A stretch of DNA of 64,000 nucleotides from JBLNDJ01 sp050261515 (GTDB lineage: Bacteria; Acidobacteriota; Terriglobia; Bryobacterales; Bryobacteraceae). A model generated the notes under the pieces. The model saw only the letters and a program-made list of their open reading frames with translations. It was not told the origin of the DNA and searched no databases. The position numbers were made by a program, and so were the translations under genes. This document shows, one piece after another, positions 43,899 to 52,399 of this stretch. Numbering within the stretch: the first letter of the stretch is position 1; the number at the start of each line of letters is the position of its first letter. The stretch lies in assembly GCA_050261515.1 (NCBI GenBank), contig JBLNDJ010000050.1:1-64000 (forward strand), given 5' to 3'.

Positions 43899-46715
43899 CT
43901 AGGCAAGCCGTTCGAGCAGGGCCACCGGAAAATTCGCAAACAAATCCGCCAGCCGCAACGCGCCCGCCGCGGCAGGAACTTCCTCCCCCGTCAGGACATT
44001 TCTCCATGCGGCGGGCGCCCCCGCCGGCAACACCAGCGTGGCATCGCCAAACACCTTCGGCGCGAGCAGCCGCTTTCTCGGCCCGGACAGGCACGTCACC
44101 ATCCGAGGCGCCGCCGCGATGGCCCACGCATCCCCGGCCCGCCGCGCAAACGCGCACGCATGCTCCGCCTCCAGGGCGATGTACTCCCCGTTTTGAAACA
44201 GCTCCGTCTGCGCCTTCCGGAAATTCAGCGCCTTGTAGGTCAGGTACATCTTCACCCGCCCATCCTGCCAATGCGCCGTGATTTCGCGCAGCAGCGCGGG
44301 CAAATCCGCCGCCTCGCAACGCCGCAGCTCGTCGAGCAGCGCCGAGCGCTTCGCGAAATCCACCGGCCGCCGGTTGTCCGGGTCCACCAGGCTCAGGTCC
44401 CATAGTTCCGTCCCCTGGTAAAAATCCGGCACGCCCGGCAAAGCGATTTTCAGCAGCACCTGGGCGAGCGCGTTCACCGCTCCGGGCACCGCGATGCGGG
44501 CCTGAAAAGCCACGAAATCCTTCAGGAAAACGTTGTCGTCCGACTCCGCCAGCAGCGCGTCCACGAATGCCATGCACGCGTTCTCGTAGGCCTCGTTCGG
44601 ACGCAGCCAGCTCGAATCCGTCTTCGCCTCGCGAACGGCTTTTTGCAGGAAGGTCTTGATGCGGTCCGGAAACGCTGCCTGGTCTTCGGCGGCAAGCGGC
44701 CAAGCGCCAAGCAGCGTCTGGTAGAGCAGGACCTCGTCGTTGCGGTTCGGCGCCCGCGAGCCGTTGAGAGCCTGTTTCTTCGCCAGGTTCCAAGCGCTCC
44801 ACCGCGCCAGCCGCCGGCCCCACATCTCCGGAATTTCCGAGAGCACGTTGATGCGCGCCCGCACGTCCTCGCTGCGCTTGGTGTCGTGCGTCGAGGTCGC
44901 GTTCATGGTATGGGGCGAGTCCGCCAGCCGCTGCCGGTTGCGCTCGTGAAACCCTCCGGCGCCGCCCGGATGGTCCGCCGTCTCCGGATCGCTGCCCACG
45001 TCGTTCTGCGAAATGAGCCGGTTGTAAACGTAGCTCGCCGTGTCCTCGAACCCCTTCGCCATCACGGGCCCTGTGAACTGCTGCCAGTCCATGACGAAGG
45101 CGAGCCACTGGCCCTTGTGCTCCACGTAATGAGGGATATCGAGCAGCAGCACGCGCCGGATGAAATCGAGGACACCGGGGTTGAAGCTGGCCGTCGTTTG
45201 CCGCGCCAGTTCGAGCGCGCGTTCGATGTAGCCGCGGTCGCGCTCCGCGATCTGGAAAGCGCGGATGTAAGTCCGGTACACGGGAAACCAGGCCGTCACC
45301 TCCACCAGCGCCTGCTCGAGCTCGGGGAAGGGAAGGTCGCGCGCGAAGCGGTCCTGCGCCGCCAGCCGGCCCAGATGATAGCCGAGCGCCCGCACCTCGC
45401 CGGGGAACAGCTCGTGCATCACCTGCTTCTTGCGCGTGTAGCGCGTCTCGGTGAAGTCCGACGGGATGCCCGTGAAGCGGCGGTAGATCGCGTCCAGCTT
45501 TTCGAGCCCCCGGGGATCGACGAACACCGCGTTTACATAGTTCAGAAAATCGTAGCCGGTGGTACCGCAGATCTCCCATTTGCAGGGCAGCGGCTCGCCG
45601 CTGCCCAGGATCTTCTCGACCGCGATGTAGAAGCCGGAGCAGGGCTGCCCATCGCCCTCCTCGCCCTGTGTCGCCTTGGCCTTGAGCCGCTGCAAGTAGC
45701 CCTGCGGGTCCCATAAGCCGTCTATGTGGTCGACGCGGAATCCTGTCACGCCGCCGCCGTTGGCCAGCCCGACGATCTCGGGGTGCCGGGAATCGAACAC
45801 GTCCGGGTCCTCCACGCGCACTCCCACCAGGTCCGTGATGTCGAAAAAACGCCGGTAGTTCAGCTCCTCGCCGGCGATGCGCCAGTAGGCGACGCGGTAG
45901 GACTGTTCGGACAGAATCCGGTCGAGCACGTCGTAACTCGCCGGTTCGGCCGGCCTGCCGCTCATTGCCAACAGGCATTCGTCGAGCCCGGCGCGGAACT
46001 CGGGCGTGTTGTTGTAGAGCGTCCACAGCCGCGCCTTCAGCTCCTCCTTCAGGCGGTGGCGGAGCTCGGCCTCGGCGCGGTCGAGCGCGCCGGCCGGCAG
46101 CTCGTCGATCGAGGCCAGCAACTCGCGCGCGCCCGGCAGTTCGCCGCCGCGGCACTGTTCGAGAACGATGCGATACGTCTTCGGATCGAGCGGGAGCCGA
46201 TGGTCGTAATACTTCACGAAGAACCCGTTCTCGTCGAGCCGGAGAGAAAACCGCCCGCTGTGCAGCTCCGCGCCGTAGAGGTCGCCCAGGATCGGCAGCA
46301 CGAGCTTACCGGTACCGGTCCATTTGCCGCTGATGCGGTCCCAGTCGATCGCGAAATGGTGCGCGTACAGCGAGTGGCGGCCGTTTTCGAGCACGTCCAT
46401 CCACCAGGGGTTCTCGGCGCTGGCGGCCATGTGATTCGGGACGATGTCGAGCAGAAGCCCCATGCCGTAGGCTTCGAGCTTTTTGGCGAGCTCGGCGAAT
46501 TCCTCCTCGGTCCCGAGTTCCGAGTTGATCTTGAGCGGATTGGCGACGTCGTAGGCGTGCGGGCTGCCGCGCCGCGCCTTGAACCGCGGCGAGGAATACA
46601 GGTCCGTGATGCCGAGCGCATTCAGGTAGGGCACCAGGTCGCGGCCGTCCACGAAGCGGAAGCCGAGGTTGAACTGAATCCGGTACGTCGCGAGCGGGAT
46701 GCGGAATACGCTCAT
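43899..46715 (-). CDS. treY: Maltooligosyl trehalose synthase
   Basis: 938 residues from MSVFRIPLATYRIQFNLGFR; longer frames upstream are chance. GH13 landmarks are in order: YSSPRFKARRGSPHAYDV, DIVPNHMAA, GFRVDHIDGLWDPQGYL with the catalytic Asp, VEKILGSGEPLP with the acid/base Glu, and TSTHDTKRSEDVRARI with the transition-state Asp. The enzyme turns the reducing end of maltodextrin into a trehalosyl unit; TreZ, its usual partner, is not in the window. The start lies one base after the GH57 stop codon, so the two are co-expressed. Confidence 0.95.
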   Translation of the reverse strand: MSVFRIPLATYRIQFNLGFRFVDGRDLVPYLNALGITDLYSSPRFKARRGSPHAYDVANPLKINSELGTEEEFAELAKKLEAYGMGLLLDIVPNHMAASAENPWWMDVLENGRHSLYAHHFAIDWDRISGKWTGTGKLVLPILGDLYGAELHSGRFSLRLDENGFFVKYYDHRLPLDPKTYRIVLEQCRGGELPGARELLASIDELPAGALDRAEAELRHRLKEELKARLWTLYNNTPEFRAGLDECLLAMSGRPAEPASYDVLDRILSEQSYRVAYWRIAGEELNYRRFFDITDLVGVRVEDPDVFDSRHPEIVGLANGGGVTGFRVDHIDGLWDPQGYLQRLKAKATQGEEGDGQPCSGFYIAVEKILGSGEPLPCKWEICGTTGYDFLNYVNAVFVDPRGLEKLDAIYRRFTGIPSDFTETRYTRKKQVMHELFPGEVRALGYHLGRLAAQDRFARDLPFPELEQALVEVTAWFPVYRTYIRAFQIAERDRGYIERALELARQTTASFNPGVLDFIRRVLLLDIPHYVEHKGQWLAFVMDWQQFTGPVMAKGFEDTASYVYNRLISQNDVGSDPETADHPGGAGGFHERNRQRLADSPHTMNATSTHDTKRSEDVRARINVLSEIPEMWGRRLARWSAWNLAKKQALNGSRAPNRNDEVLLYQTLLGAWPLAAEDQAAFPDRIKTFLQKAVREAKTDSSWLRPNEAYENACMAFVDALLAESDDNVFLKDFVAFQARIAVPGAVNALAQVLLKIALPGVPDFYQGTELWDLSLVDPDNRRPVDFAKRSALLDELRRCEAADLPALLREITAHWQDGRVKMYLTYKALNFRKAQTELFQNGEYIALEAEHACAFARRAGDAWAIAAAPRMVTCLSGPRKRLLAPKVFGDATLVLPAGAPAAWRNVLTGEEVPAAAGALRLADLFANFPVALLERLA

Positions 46716-46716
46716 G

Positions 46717-49122
46717 TCAGTCGACTCGCACCGACAGCTTCGCGCCCAGCGCGCGGAAGCGCTCCACCCATGCCTGCGCGCTCTCGCCTTCATGTTCGCG
46801 ATAGACTTCGCGCATTGCGTTGTAGTAGATGTTCTGCACGCGCCAGAGCGGAACCTCGAACGGCAGCGAGCGCGCGATTCCAGCGGCCGAGTCGAGGTCT
46901 TCGAGCGCATCCAGGTCGCGCGGGTCCGCGGCGAAACGCTCGGCCAGGCGCTCGAGCGTCCCGCGGAGTGCGAAGGCCAGTGTCGGCCCGTCGAACGGCA
47001 CGCGCGCGACCTGTGCTTCCTCCACCAGCGCGGCGATCCGGCCAGGGTCGAGCCGCCCGTCTTCGAACGCACGCCGCAGGTCGGTGTTGAGAGTCACTTC
47101 GGCGGCCATCTCCAGGCGCTTCGGCGGGGGCATCCCGATGCTCGCCAGGAACCGCATCAGCGCGACGTGGTCCTGGTAGATATGCCGGTAGGCGCTCTCG
47201 GCGTCGGCCAGGCTCGTCTCCAGAATCTGCCGCAGAATCTTGCGCTGCTCGTCGCGGAACAGCAGCCCCAGCGAGTAGGTGCCGGGTCCGAATTCACGGT
47301 CCATCATGCGGATGAGCTGCGCGAAATCGGCCTGCCGGAACGCCGACGTCAATTCCTGGACGGTGGCCTCGAACGCCTCCTTGCCGCGAGACGGGCGTAT
47401 GCCGCCGCTCACGCTGTGATCGCCGAAGTGCGCCACGCCGAAGGCCAGCGCGGCCGAATCGAGCGTGATCTCGGAGGTGATCCGCGCGCTGCCCACCGCC
47501 GCCCGCGCCTTGCCCGCGGTGAGCAGCCGGTACTCCTCGCAGTCGACCTTATAGGAGTAGATGCGCTCCGGCTGGTCGCCGTTTTCGAAGATGGAGCTGA
47601 CCGCGTAGTGCATCCCTACCTTGAGCAGATCCACCATCGCGGGCCGGACGAACTTCTCGTAGACCACGCGGCCGTTGCGATGCTCCGGGATGTTGCTCTC
47701 GGCGCGCTCGAGCCGGTCGAGGAAGTAGGGCTCGAGGTCCGGCCCGCCCAGTTCCTTCGCCAACTGGATCACGCGTCCGGCGTATTGGATCACCTGCACG
47801 GTCTCTATGCCCGAGATCTCGCTGAAGAACCAGCCGCAGCTCGTGTACATGAGCATGGCGTGGCGCTGGAGCTCCATCAGCTTCAGCGCTATGACCTGGT
47901 CGTCGCATCCAAGCGCGCGGCCCGCGTGGCGGAGGAAAAAGCCTTCGCGGGCCTCGGGCGAGCGGTCGAGGATCACTTCAATGTAGTCGTCGCGCGCGGC
48001 CCACGGGTCTGAGAACAATTCGCGCCCGCGCTCTTCGTAGAAAGGGGCGACGGCGTCGCGCAGCCAGTCGAGCGCATCGCGCAGCTGCCGGCGCCACTGC
48101 TGGTTCCACTCGGGGCGGCCGCCGCCGCAGCATCCGCAATTGCTGCGCCAGCGCTCTACGCCGTGCGCGCAGCTCCAGGAAGTATCCGGATAGATCTGCG
48201 CTTCGTGCGCCGGCGGATGGCGCTCCAGAAATTCGCCGTAGTTGGTCACCGTGGCGAGGCCCTTCTCTTCGATGTACTGGAGCGCGTAGGAAAGCGCCAT
48301 TTCGCCGTGCTGGTGATGATGGCCGTAGGTTTCGCCGTCGGTGGCGATGTGGGATAGCTGCGGCCACGGCCTGTCGTCCGAGAACGCGCCGGTGAGGCGG
48401 TTGGCGAAGTCCTCGCCGCGATCGAGCAGGCGCTCGAAGGCCACGGCGCGCGAAATCGGGCCGTCGTAGAAGAACACCGCGATTTTGCGGCGCGAGGGCA
48501 ACCGCACTTTGTACGCCACCGAGGGATCGATCCGGCCGCCCGCCGCGTCGCGCCACGAACGGCGCTTCTGCCGCGAACGCCGCGCCTGGTAGGGCGACAA
48601 GATCGTGTACAGGATGCCGTGCTCGGCCAGAATTTCGAGCGTTTCCATATCGACGGCCGTCTCAGGCAGCCACATGCCTTCGGGGAAGCGCCCGAAGCGG
48701 TGCTCGAAATCGCGAATCCCCCAGCGGATCTGCGTGTACTTATCGCGTGTGTTGGCGAGCGGCATGATCATGTGGTTGTAGCACTGCGCGAGCGCCGAGC
48801 CGTGCCCCGAGAAGCGCCGCGCGCTCTCGCGGTCGGCCTCGATCACGAGGCGATAGGTTTCCGGGGATTTCTCTTTCATCCACGCCAGCAGCGTCGGGCC
48901 GAAGTCGTAGCTGATTTTGGCGTAGTTGTTCACGATCCGGGCGATGCGGCCTTCGCCGTCGAGCACGCGCGAGGCCGAGTTCGGCGCGTAGCATTCGACG
49001 TCGATGCGCTCGTTCCAGTCGTGGTAGGGATAGGCGGAGTCCTGAAGCTCGATGGCTTCGAGCCACGGGTTTTCGCGCGGCGGCTGATAGAAATGGCCGT
49101 GTATGCAGACGTAACGGCTCAA
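46717..49122 (-). CDS. GH57-family glycosidase (DUF3536-type)
   Basis: 801 residues from a TTG after AGAGGGG. It opens with the GH57 signature VCIHGHFYQPPRENPWLEAI, followed by WNERIDVECYAPN, GMWLPETAVDMETLEILAEH and HIATDGETYGHHHQHGEMAL, conserved regions that include the catalytic Glu and Asp of the family. A helical C-terminal part of about 350 residues corresponds to DUF3536. GH57 enzymes act on alpha-glucans (amylase, branching or 4-alpha-glucanotransferase activity). Next to treY it probably works on glycogen or maltodextrin that feeds trehalose synthesis. Confidence 0.9.
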   Translation of the reverse strand: MSRYVCIHGHFYQPPRENPWLEAIELQDSAYPYHDWNERIDVECYAPNSASRVLDGEGRIARIVNNYAKISYDFGPTLLAWMKEKSPETYRLVIEADRESARRFSGHGSALAQCYNHMIMPLANTRDKYTQIRWGIRDFEHRFGRFPEGMWLPETAVDMETLEILAEHGILYTILSPYQARRSRQKRRSWRDAAGGRIDPSVAYKVRLPSRRKIAVFFYDGPISRAVAFERLLDRGEDFANRLTGAFSDDRPWPQLSHIATDGETYGHHHQHGEMALSYALQYIEEKGLATVTNYGEFLERHPPAHEAQIYPDTSWSCAHGVERWRSNCGCCGGGRPEWNQQWRRQLRDALDWLRDAVAPFYEERGRELFSDPWAARDDYIEVILDRSPEAREGFFLRHAGRALGCDDQVIALKLMELQRHAMLMYTSCGWFFSEISGIETVQVIQYAGRVIQLAKELGGPDLEPYFLDRLERAESNIPEHRNGRVVYEKFVRPAMVDLLKVGMHYAVSSIFENGDQPERIYSYKVDCEEYRLLTAGKARAAVGSARITSEITLDSAALAFGVAHFGDHSVSGGIRPSRGKEAFEATVQELTSAFRQADFAQLIRMMDREFGPGTYSLGLLFRDEQRKILRQILETSLADAESAYRHIYQDHVALMRFLASIGMPPPKRLEMAAEVTLNTDLRRAFEDGRLDPGRIAALVEEAQVARVPFDGPTLAFALRGTLERLAERFAADPRDLDALEDLDSAAGIARSLPFEVPLWRVQNIYYNAMREVYREHEGESAQAWVERFRALGAKLSVRVD

Positions 49123-49156
49123 GCGCCCCTCTACTGTTATTATTATTCCATTCGGT

Positions 49157-49185
49157 TTGACCCCACGGGCTGCCTCTCCTATACT
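49157..49185 (+). promoter_or_regulatory. Sigma-70-type promoter of secG
   Basis: TTGACC (49157-49162) and TATACT (49180-49185) are 17 bases apart. A start near 49192 leaves a leader of about 53 bases before the secG ATG. The next feature downstream on this strand is tRNA-Leu, 17 bases after secG, which may share the transcript. Confidence 0.75.
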
Positions 49186-49244
49186 GGAGAAGTTGTGGGC
49201 TTGCGCGCTCGGTGTGGCGTGTGCCCGCCGGCGAAGTGAATTCT

Positions 49245-49703
49245 ATGGTTTACGGTTTACTGGTTTTCGTTCACGTTCTCGTTTGCGTGTTTCTCGTGAT
49301 CGTGGTGTTGCTGCAAAGCGGCAAGGCTGCGGACCTGGCGGGCGCGTTCGGCGGTATGGGTTCCCAGACCGCGTTCGGCCCCCGCGGCTCGGCGACGATC
49401 CTTTCCAAGGCGACTACAATCGCGGCGGGACTTTTCATGATCACCTCGCTGACGCTGGCAATCATGGCATCGCAAGGAACCAACGCCCTGGGCACGACGG
49501 TTCTCGAGAAGCACGGTGGAACGCAGACGCAGTCAGCCCCTGCGCCATCGCGTCCGGTGCAACCCGCGGCCCCGGCGCCGGCAGCACCCGCTCCCCCGGC
49601 GTCGGTCAGTGGCGGAACGGGGTCGGTCCCGGCAGGCCAGCCCATTGAGGTACCGCTGACGCCGCCGGCGCAGAAGCAGCAGCCCGCCCCGGCGAAGAAG
49701 TAA
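49245..49703 (+). CDS. secG: Preprotein translocase subunit SecG
   Basis: 152 residues from MVYGLLVFVHVLVCVFLVIV. Two membrane segments (about 2-22 and 56-76, TIAAGLFMITSLTLAIMA) flank the conserved cytoplasmic loop VLLQSGKAADLAGAFGG and the GSQTAFGPRGS motif. It is a small partner of SecYE in protein export. The C-terminal half is an alanine/proline-rich tail of about 70 residues ending PAPAKK, longer than in model SecG proteins, as is common in Acidobacteriota. The longer frame upstream was set aside. Confidence 0.95.
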   Translation: MVYGLLVFVHVLVCVFLVIVVLLQSGKAADLAGAFGGMGSQTAFGPRGSATILSKATTIAAGLFMITSLTLAIMASQGTNALGTTVLEKHGGTQTQSAPAPSRPVQPAAPAPAAPAPPASVSGGTGSVPAGQPIEVPLTPPAQKQQPAPAKK

Positions 49704-49720
49704 GGATCGAGTTTCCACCT

Positions 49721-49807
49721 GCGGAGGTGGCGGAATTGGCAGACGCACTAGCTTGAGGTGCTAGCGGGAGCAATCTCGTGGGGGTTCAAGTCCCCCTCTC
49801 CGCACCA
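49721..49807 (+). tRNA. tRNA-Leu (anticodon GAG)
   Basis: A complete class II tRNA: acceptor 5' GCGGAGG pairs with TCTCCGC, followed by A and an encoded CCA. The anticodon arm CTAGC-TTGAGGT-GCTAG gives anticodon GAG, reading CUY leucine codons. A variable arm (GGGAGCAATCTCGT region) and the TTCAAGT loop are present. It is 17 bases after secG. Confidence 0.96.
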
Positions 49808-49815
49808 AAGAATAA

Positions 49816-49857
49816 GGGCCACGCAATCAGTAAGTTGCTGATTCGATTGCGTGGCCC
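49816..49857 (+). terminator. 13-bp perfect stem-loop just after tRNA-Leu
   Basis: GGGCCACGCAATC (49816-49828) and its exact complement (49845-49857) flank a 16-base loop. AATCAG (49825-49830) and CTGATT (49838-49843) allow an alternative inner fold. No T-run follows. It begins 8 bases after the tRNA, so it is likely a terminator or a 3'-processing guide; a recombination site is also possible next to a tRNA gene. Confidence 0.6.
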
Positions 49858-50197
49858 GAATTGCATAGAACGCATTAACCTCACCGAATACCACCCCGTC
49901 TATACAAATCGTGTACACGGCCGGCGCTCCCTGTCTCTCCAAACTCAGGCCCTCGGCGGGCAAGTCGTTCCCCAAGGCCGGTCACGAACCGGTCTGAGTC
50001 TTCAGGATGCCCATGCCGCGGCCACCTTCCTTGCGGAAGAACGAGGGTTGATGGGGTTGCGCCCAGTGAAAATGTCACTAAGGCTCTGCAACTGTGTGTG
50101 GCGGTGCTACGGCCACGCCGAAGACGGCAAACAGATTTTCGAGCGATCATGCGGGCGAGCTTCTGGCTCCCTGTAGGAGTCGTGTCTCGGAATGGTC
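49858..50197. other. Gene-free stretch downstream of tRNA-Leu
   Basis: About 340 bases without a gene I can support. Short open frames on both strands lack ribosome sites and recognisable motifs. The position beside a tRNA gene suits an old integration site, but I find no integrase remnant and no direct repeat of the tRNA 3' end. Confidence 0.4.
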
Positions 50198-50229
50198 AAG
50201 GCCGCTGTATCGAGCGATGCAGCGGCCTT
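50198..50229. terminator. Stem-loop terminator
   Basis: AAGGCCGCTG (50198-50207) and CAGCGGCCTT (50220-50229) make a perfect 10-bp stem with a 12-base loop, and on the plus strand T-rich sequence follows. The stop codon of the small minus-strand gene overlaps its last base, so it probably serves that gene as well. Confidence 0.75.
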
Positions 50230-50438
50230 TACTCCTTTTTGGGCCCCGTCGAACCCGTCGGGTCGGCATCCCGTTTCGCCTTGCGTACGGGGGCAGGGCG
50301 CGGCGGCGGATTCTTCTCCGGGTTGCTGAATGTGAAGCGCCCGTAGAGGACGCATCCCTTCATTCCAGGGTCGCAGCGGAGTCTGTTCACTTTCTGGCAG
50401 ACGCCGTCAAGCTCGTGCGGACAACCCCAACTGCCCAT
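50229..50438 (-). CDS. Small four-cysteine protein
   Basis: 69 residues with a strong ribosome site (TTAGGAGAGCAA before ATG). The first half holds four cysteines at 6, 14, 22 and 29 (C-x7-C-x7-C-x6-C) within GCPHELDGVCQ and RCDPGMKGCVLYGRF; the tail is basic and proline-rich (PPPRPAPVRKAKRD). Four evenly spaced cysteines suggest a metal or iron-sulphur site. I recall small proteins of this type elsewhere but know no function. It diverges from nrfH across a spacer with a CRP/FNR-type palindrome, so a link to anaerobic or nitrite metabolism is possible. Confidence 0.75.
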   Translation of the reverse strand: MGSWGCPHELDGVCQKVNRLRCDPGMKGCVLYGRFTFSNPEKNPPPRPAPVRKAKRDADPTGSTGPKKE

Positions 50439-50480
50439 TTGCTCTCCTAAGCCATCCTATGCCCGGCGAACAGCGCGGGA

Positions 50481-50496
50481 TGTGACCACGGTCACG
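50481..50496. promoter_or_regulatory. CRP/FNR-type palindrome upstream of nrfHA
   Basis: TGTGACCACGGTCACG has the half-sites and spacing of the CRP-family consensus TGTGA-N6-TCACA. With the -10 at 50541 the site centre lies at about -64, close to the class I activator position. It is also 43 bases upstream of the start codon of the divergent small cysteine protein, so both directions could be affected. Confidence 0.6.
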
Positions 50497-50540
50497 GGAC
50501 CGCGCCGGCGCTATAAAGGCTTGCTGTCAGGTGACTTGAG

Positions 50541-50546
50541 TATAAT
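50541..50546 (+). promoter_or_regulatory. Probable -10 hexamer of nrfHA (TATAAT)
   Basis: A perfect TATAAT lies 19 bases before the nrfH start codon. No good -35 is found 17 bases upstream (GGCTTG), as expected for an activator-dependent promoter. Confidence 0.6.
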
Positions 50547-50565
50547 TGAGCCTCGGACAACATCC

Positions 50566-51021
50566 ATGCACCGAGTCTTACCGGGCGTCATCAGTGTGCT
50601 TGCGGGTCTGTTCCTGGGGATTGGCGCGTTCACGTTCGAATACGCCAAGGGCTTCGCCTATTTCTCGAATAATCCGGACGCTTGCGCCAATTGCCATATC
50701 ATGCGGGAACAACTCGAATCGTGGCAGCATTCCAGCCACCACGGACATGCGGTCTGCAATGATTGCCATACCCCGCATTCCATCGTCCCCAAATTCATCA
50801 CCAAAGCCGATAACGGCTGGAACCATTCGCTCAAGTTCACGCTTGGAACCGCCGCGGACCCGATTCGCATTCGCCCGGTCAACGCCGTGCGGCTGCAGGA
50901 AAACTGCCTGCGCTGCCACCAGGATTTCCTTTCGGGTGTGAGAGAAGCCGGATCGCACGCCCCGGGCGACCTACAGTGCGTGCGCTGCCACGCCAACGTC
51001 GGACACGGTCCCAGGAGATAG
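50566..51021 (+). CDS. nrfH: Cytochrome c nitrite reductase small subunit
   Basis: 151 residues from the ATG of MHRVLPGVISVLAGLFLGIG, which gives the single membrane anchor of NrfH. Four haem c motifs follow: CANCH (within CANCHIM, whose Met supports the unusual first haem), CNDCH, CLRCH and CVRCH. NrfH takes electrons from menaquinol and passes them to NrfA on the periplasmic side. nrfA begins 8 bases downstream, and its ribosome site lies inside the end of nrfH. Confidence 0.95.
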   Translation: MHRVLPGVISVLAGLFLGIGAFTFEYAKGFAYFSNNPDACANCHIMREQLESWQHSSHHGHAVCNDCHTPHSIVPKFITKADNGWNHSLKFTLGTAADPIRIRPVNAVRLQENCLRCHQDFLSGVREAGSHAPGDLQCVRCHANVGHGPRR

Positions 51022-51029
51022 CCGCCATT

Positions 51030-52394
51030 ATGACTTCGTCGCGCTGGAAATACGTAGCTCTCACTTCAATGAGCGCCTTGGCCGCCTTCGGCGTCACGCT
51101 GCTGCTCATCAACATCAATGAACGGAAGCAGGAGGGCCGCCAGACCTTCCTGCCCATCGTCCAGGTCACGGAAGACACGACCGATCCCGCCGAATGGGGC
51201 AAGAACTTCCCTCGTGAATACGACGGCTTCAAGCGCACCTCCGAGAGCGGACCGGAGGCCCGGACCCGCTACGGCGGATCGGACGGCTTCCAGAAACTCG
51301 ACGCCGACCCCCACCTGCGCACCATCTTTGCCGGTTATGCGTTTGCGCTCGACTATCGCGAGGAGCGGGGCCATGCCTATTCCCTCAAGGATCAGGACGA
51401 GACGGAGCGTACGAAGAAGAAGCCGCAGCCGGGCTCCTGCCTGCAATGCCACGGCTCGGTGATCCCGCTTTACCGGAAGATGGGCGATGGCGATGTGCAA
51501 AAGGGTTTCGAGAAGGTGTGCGCCATGTCCTTCGCCGACGCCCGCAGGATGGTCACGCACCCGATTTCCTGCGTAGACTGCCACGATCCGAAGTCGATGG
51601 CGCTGCGAGTGACGCGCCCCGGTTTCCTCAACGGCATCAAAGCCTATATGAAAACGGCCAGGGGCATCGACAATTACGACCCGAACACCATGGCCACCCG
51701 GCAGGAGATGCGCACGTTCGTATGCGGCCAGTGCCACGTGGAGTATTACTTCAAGCCGGAAGGCAAGGCAGTGACCTATCCGTGGAGTAAGGGCCTGAAG
51801 GTCGAGAACATCGAAGCCTACTACGACGAGATCAAGTTCAGCGACTGGAAACATGCCGAAAGCGGCGCAGACGTCCTCAAGGCCCAGCACCCGGAATTCG
51901 AAATGTACAACCAGGGCGTCCACGCCCGGGCGGGAGTGTCCTGCGCCGACTGCCACATGCCGTACAAGCGGGAAGGCGCCATGAAGGTCAGCGACCACCA
52001 CGTGCGCAGCCCGCTGCTCAATTCGGAACGCGCCTGCCTGGTGTGTCATCCCTCGTCCGCCGAGGAAATGAAGCAGCGGGTAACCATCATCCAGGACCGC
52101 ACCAAGGCCCTGCTGGACCGCGCTGAGGAAGCGCTGGTTGCCCTGATTCACGACATCAAGGCGGCCCGCGAAGCCGGCGCCGGCGGCCAACAACTCGAGG
52201 AAGCGATGAGGCTCCAGCGGCGCGCGCAGTTCCGTACCGACTTCATCAACGCCGAGAACTCCATGGGATTCCATGCGCCGCAGGAGGCCGCCCGGATCCT
52301 GGGAGAAGCGATCGACTACGCCCGGCAAGGCCAACTCGCCCTGCGCGCGGCCTCGGCCACCCGGGTAGCCGCCGCGACACCGTCCGCGCGGTGA
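51030..52394 (+). CDS. nrfA: Ammonia-forming cytochrome c nitrite reductase, catalytic subunit with CxxCH catalytic haem
   Basis: 454 residues from the ATG at 51030. A hydrophobic leader (residues 8-27) exports it. Five haem motifs are seen: CLQCH (137-141), CVDCH (181-185), CGQCH (232-236, in CGQCHVEYYF), CADCH (305-309) and CLVCH (336-340). The first is the catalytic haem, whose proximal ligand is Lys (CxxCK) in E. coli; here it is His. The calcium and substrate motif KAQHPE (284-289) with His287, and the Tyr pair of VEYYF, are kept, so the enzyme should reduce nitrite to ammonium. Confidence 0.95.
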   Translation: MTSSRWKYVALTSMSALAAFGVTLLLININERKQEGRQTFLPIVQVTEDTTDPAEWGKNFPREYDGFKRTSESGPEARTRYGGSDGFQKLDADPHLRTIFAGYAFALDYREERGHAYSLKDQDETERTKKKPQPGSCLQCHGSVIPLYRKMGDGDVQKGFEKVCAMSFADARRMVTHPISCVDCHDPKSMALRVTRPGFLNGIKAYMKTARGIDNYDPNTMATRQEMRTFVCGQCHVEYYFKPEGKAVTYPWSKGLKVENIEAYYDEIKFSDWKHAESGADVLKAQHPEFEMYNQGVHARAGVSCADCHMPYKREGAMKVSDHHVRSPLLNSERACLVCHPSSAEEMKQRVTIIQDRTKALLDRAEEALVALIHDIKAAREAGAGGQQLEEAMRLQRRAQFRTDFINAENSMGFHAPQEAARILGEAIDYARQGQLALRAASATRVAAATPSAR

Positions 52395-52399
52395 TCGCC

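Noticed and set aside
43738..46155. Open frame of 805 codons antisense/out of frame within treY
   Set aside because: TreY has all catalytic motifs in the other frame; this frame is Arg/Gly/Ala-rich noise.
50100..50180. Cytochrome-c-like words (AEDGKQIFERSC) just before the nrf region
   Set aside because: There is no CxxCH after the segment and no start or ribosome site, so it is not a haem protein.
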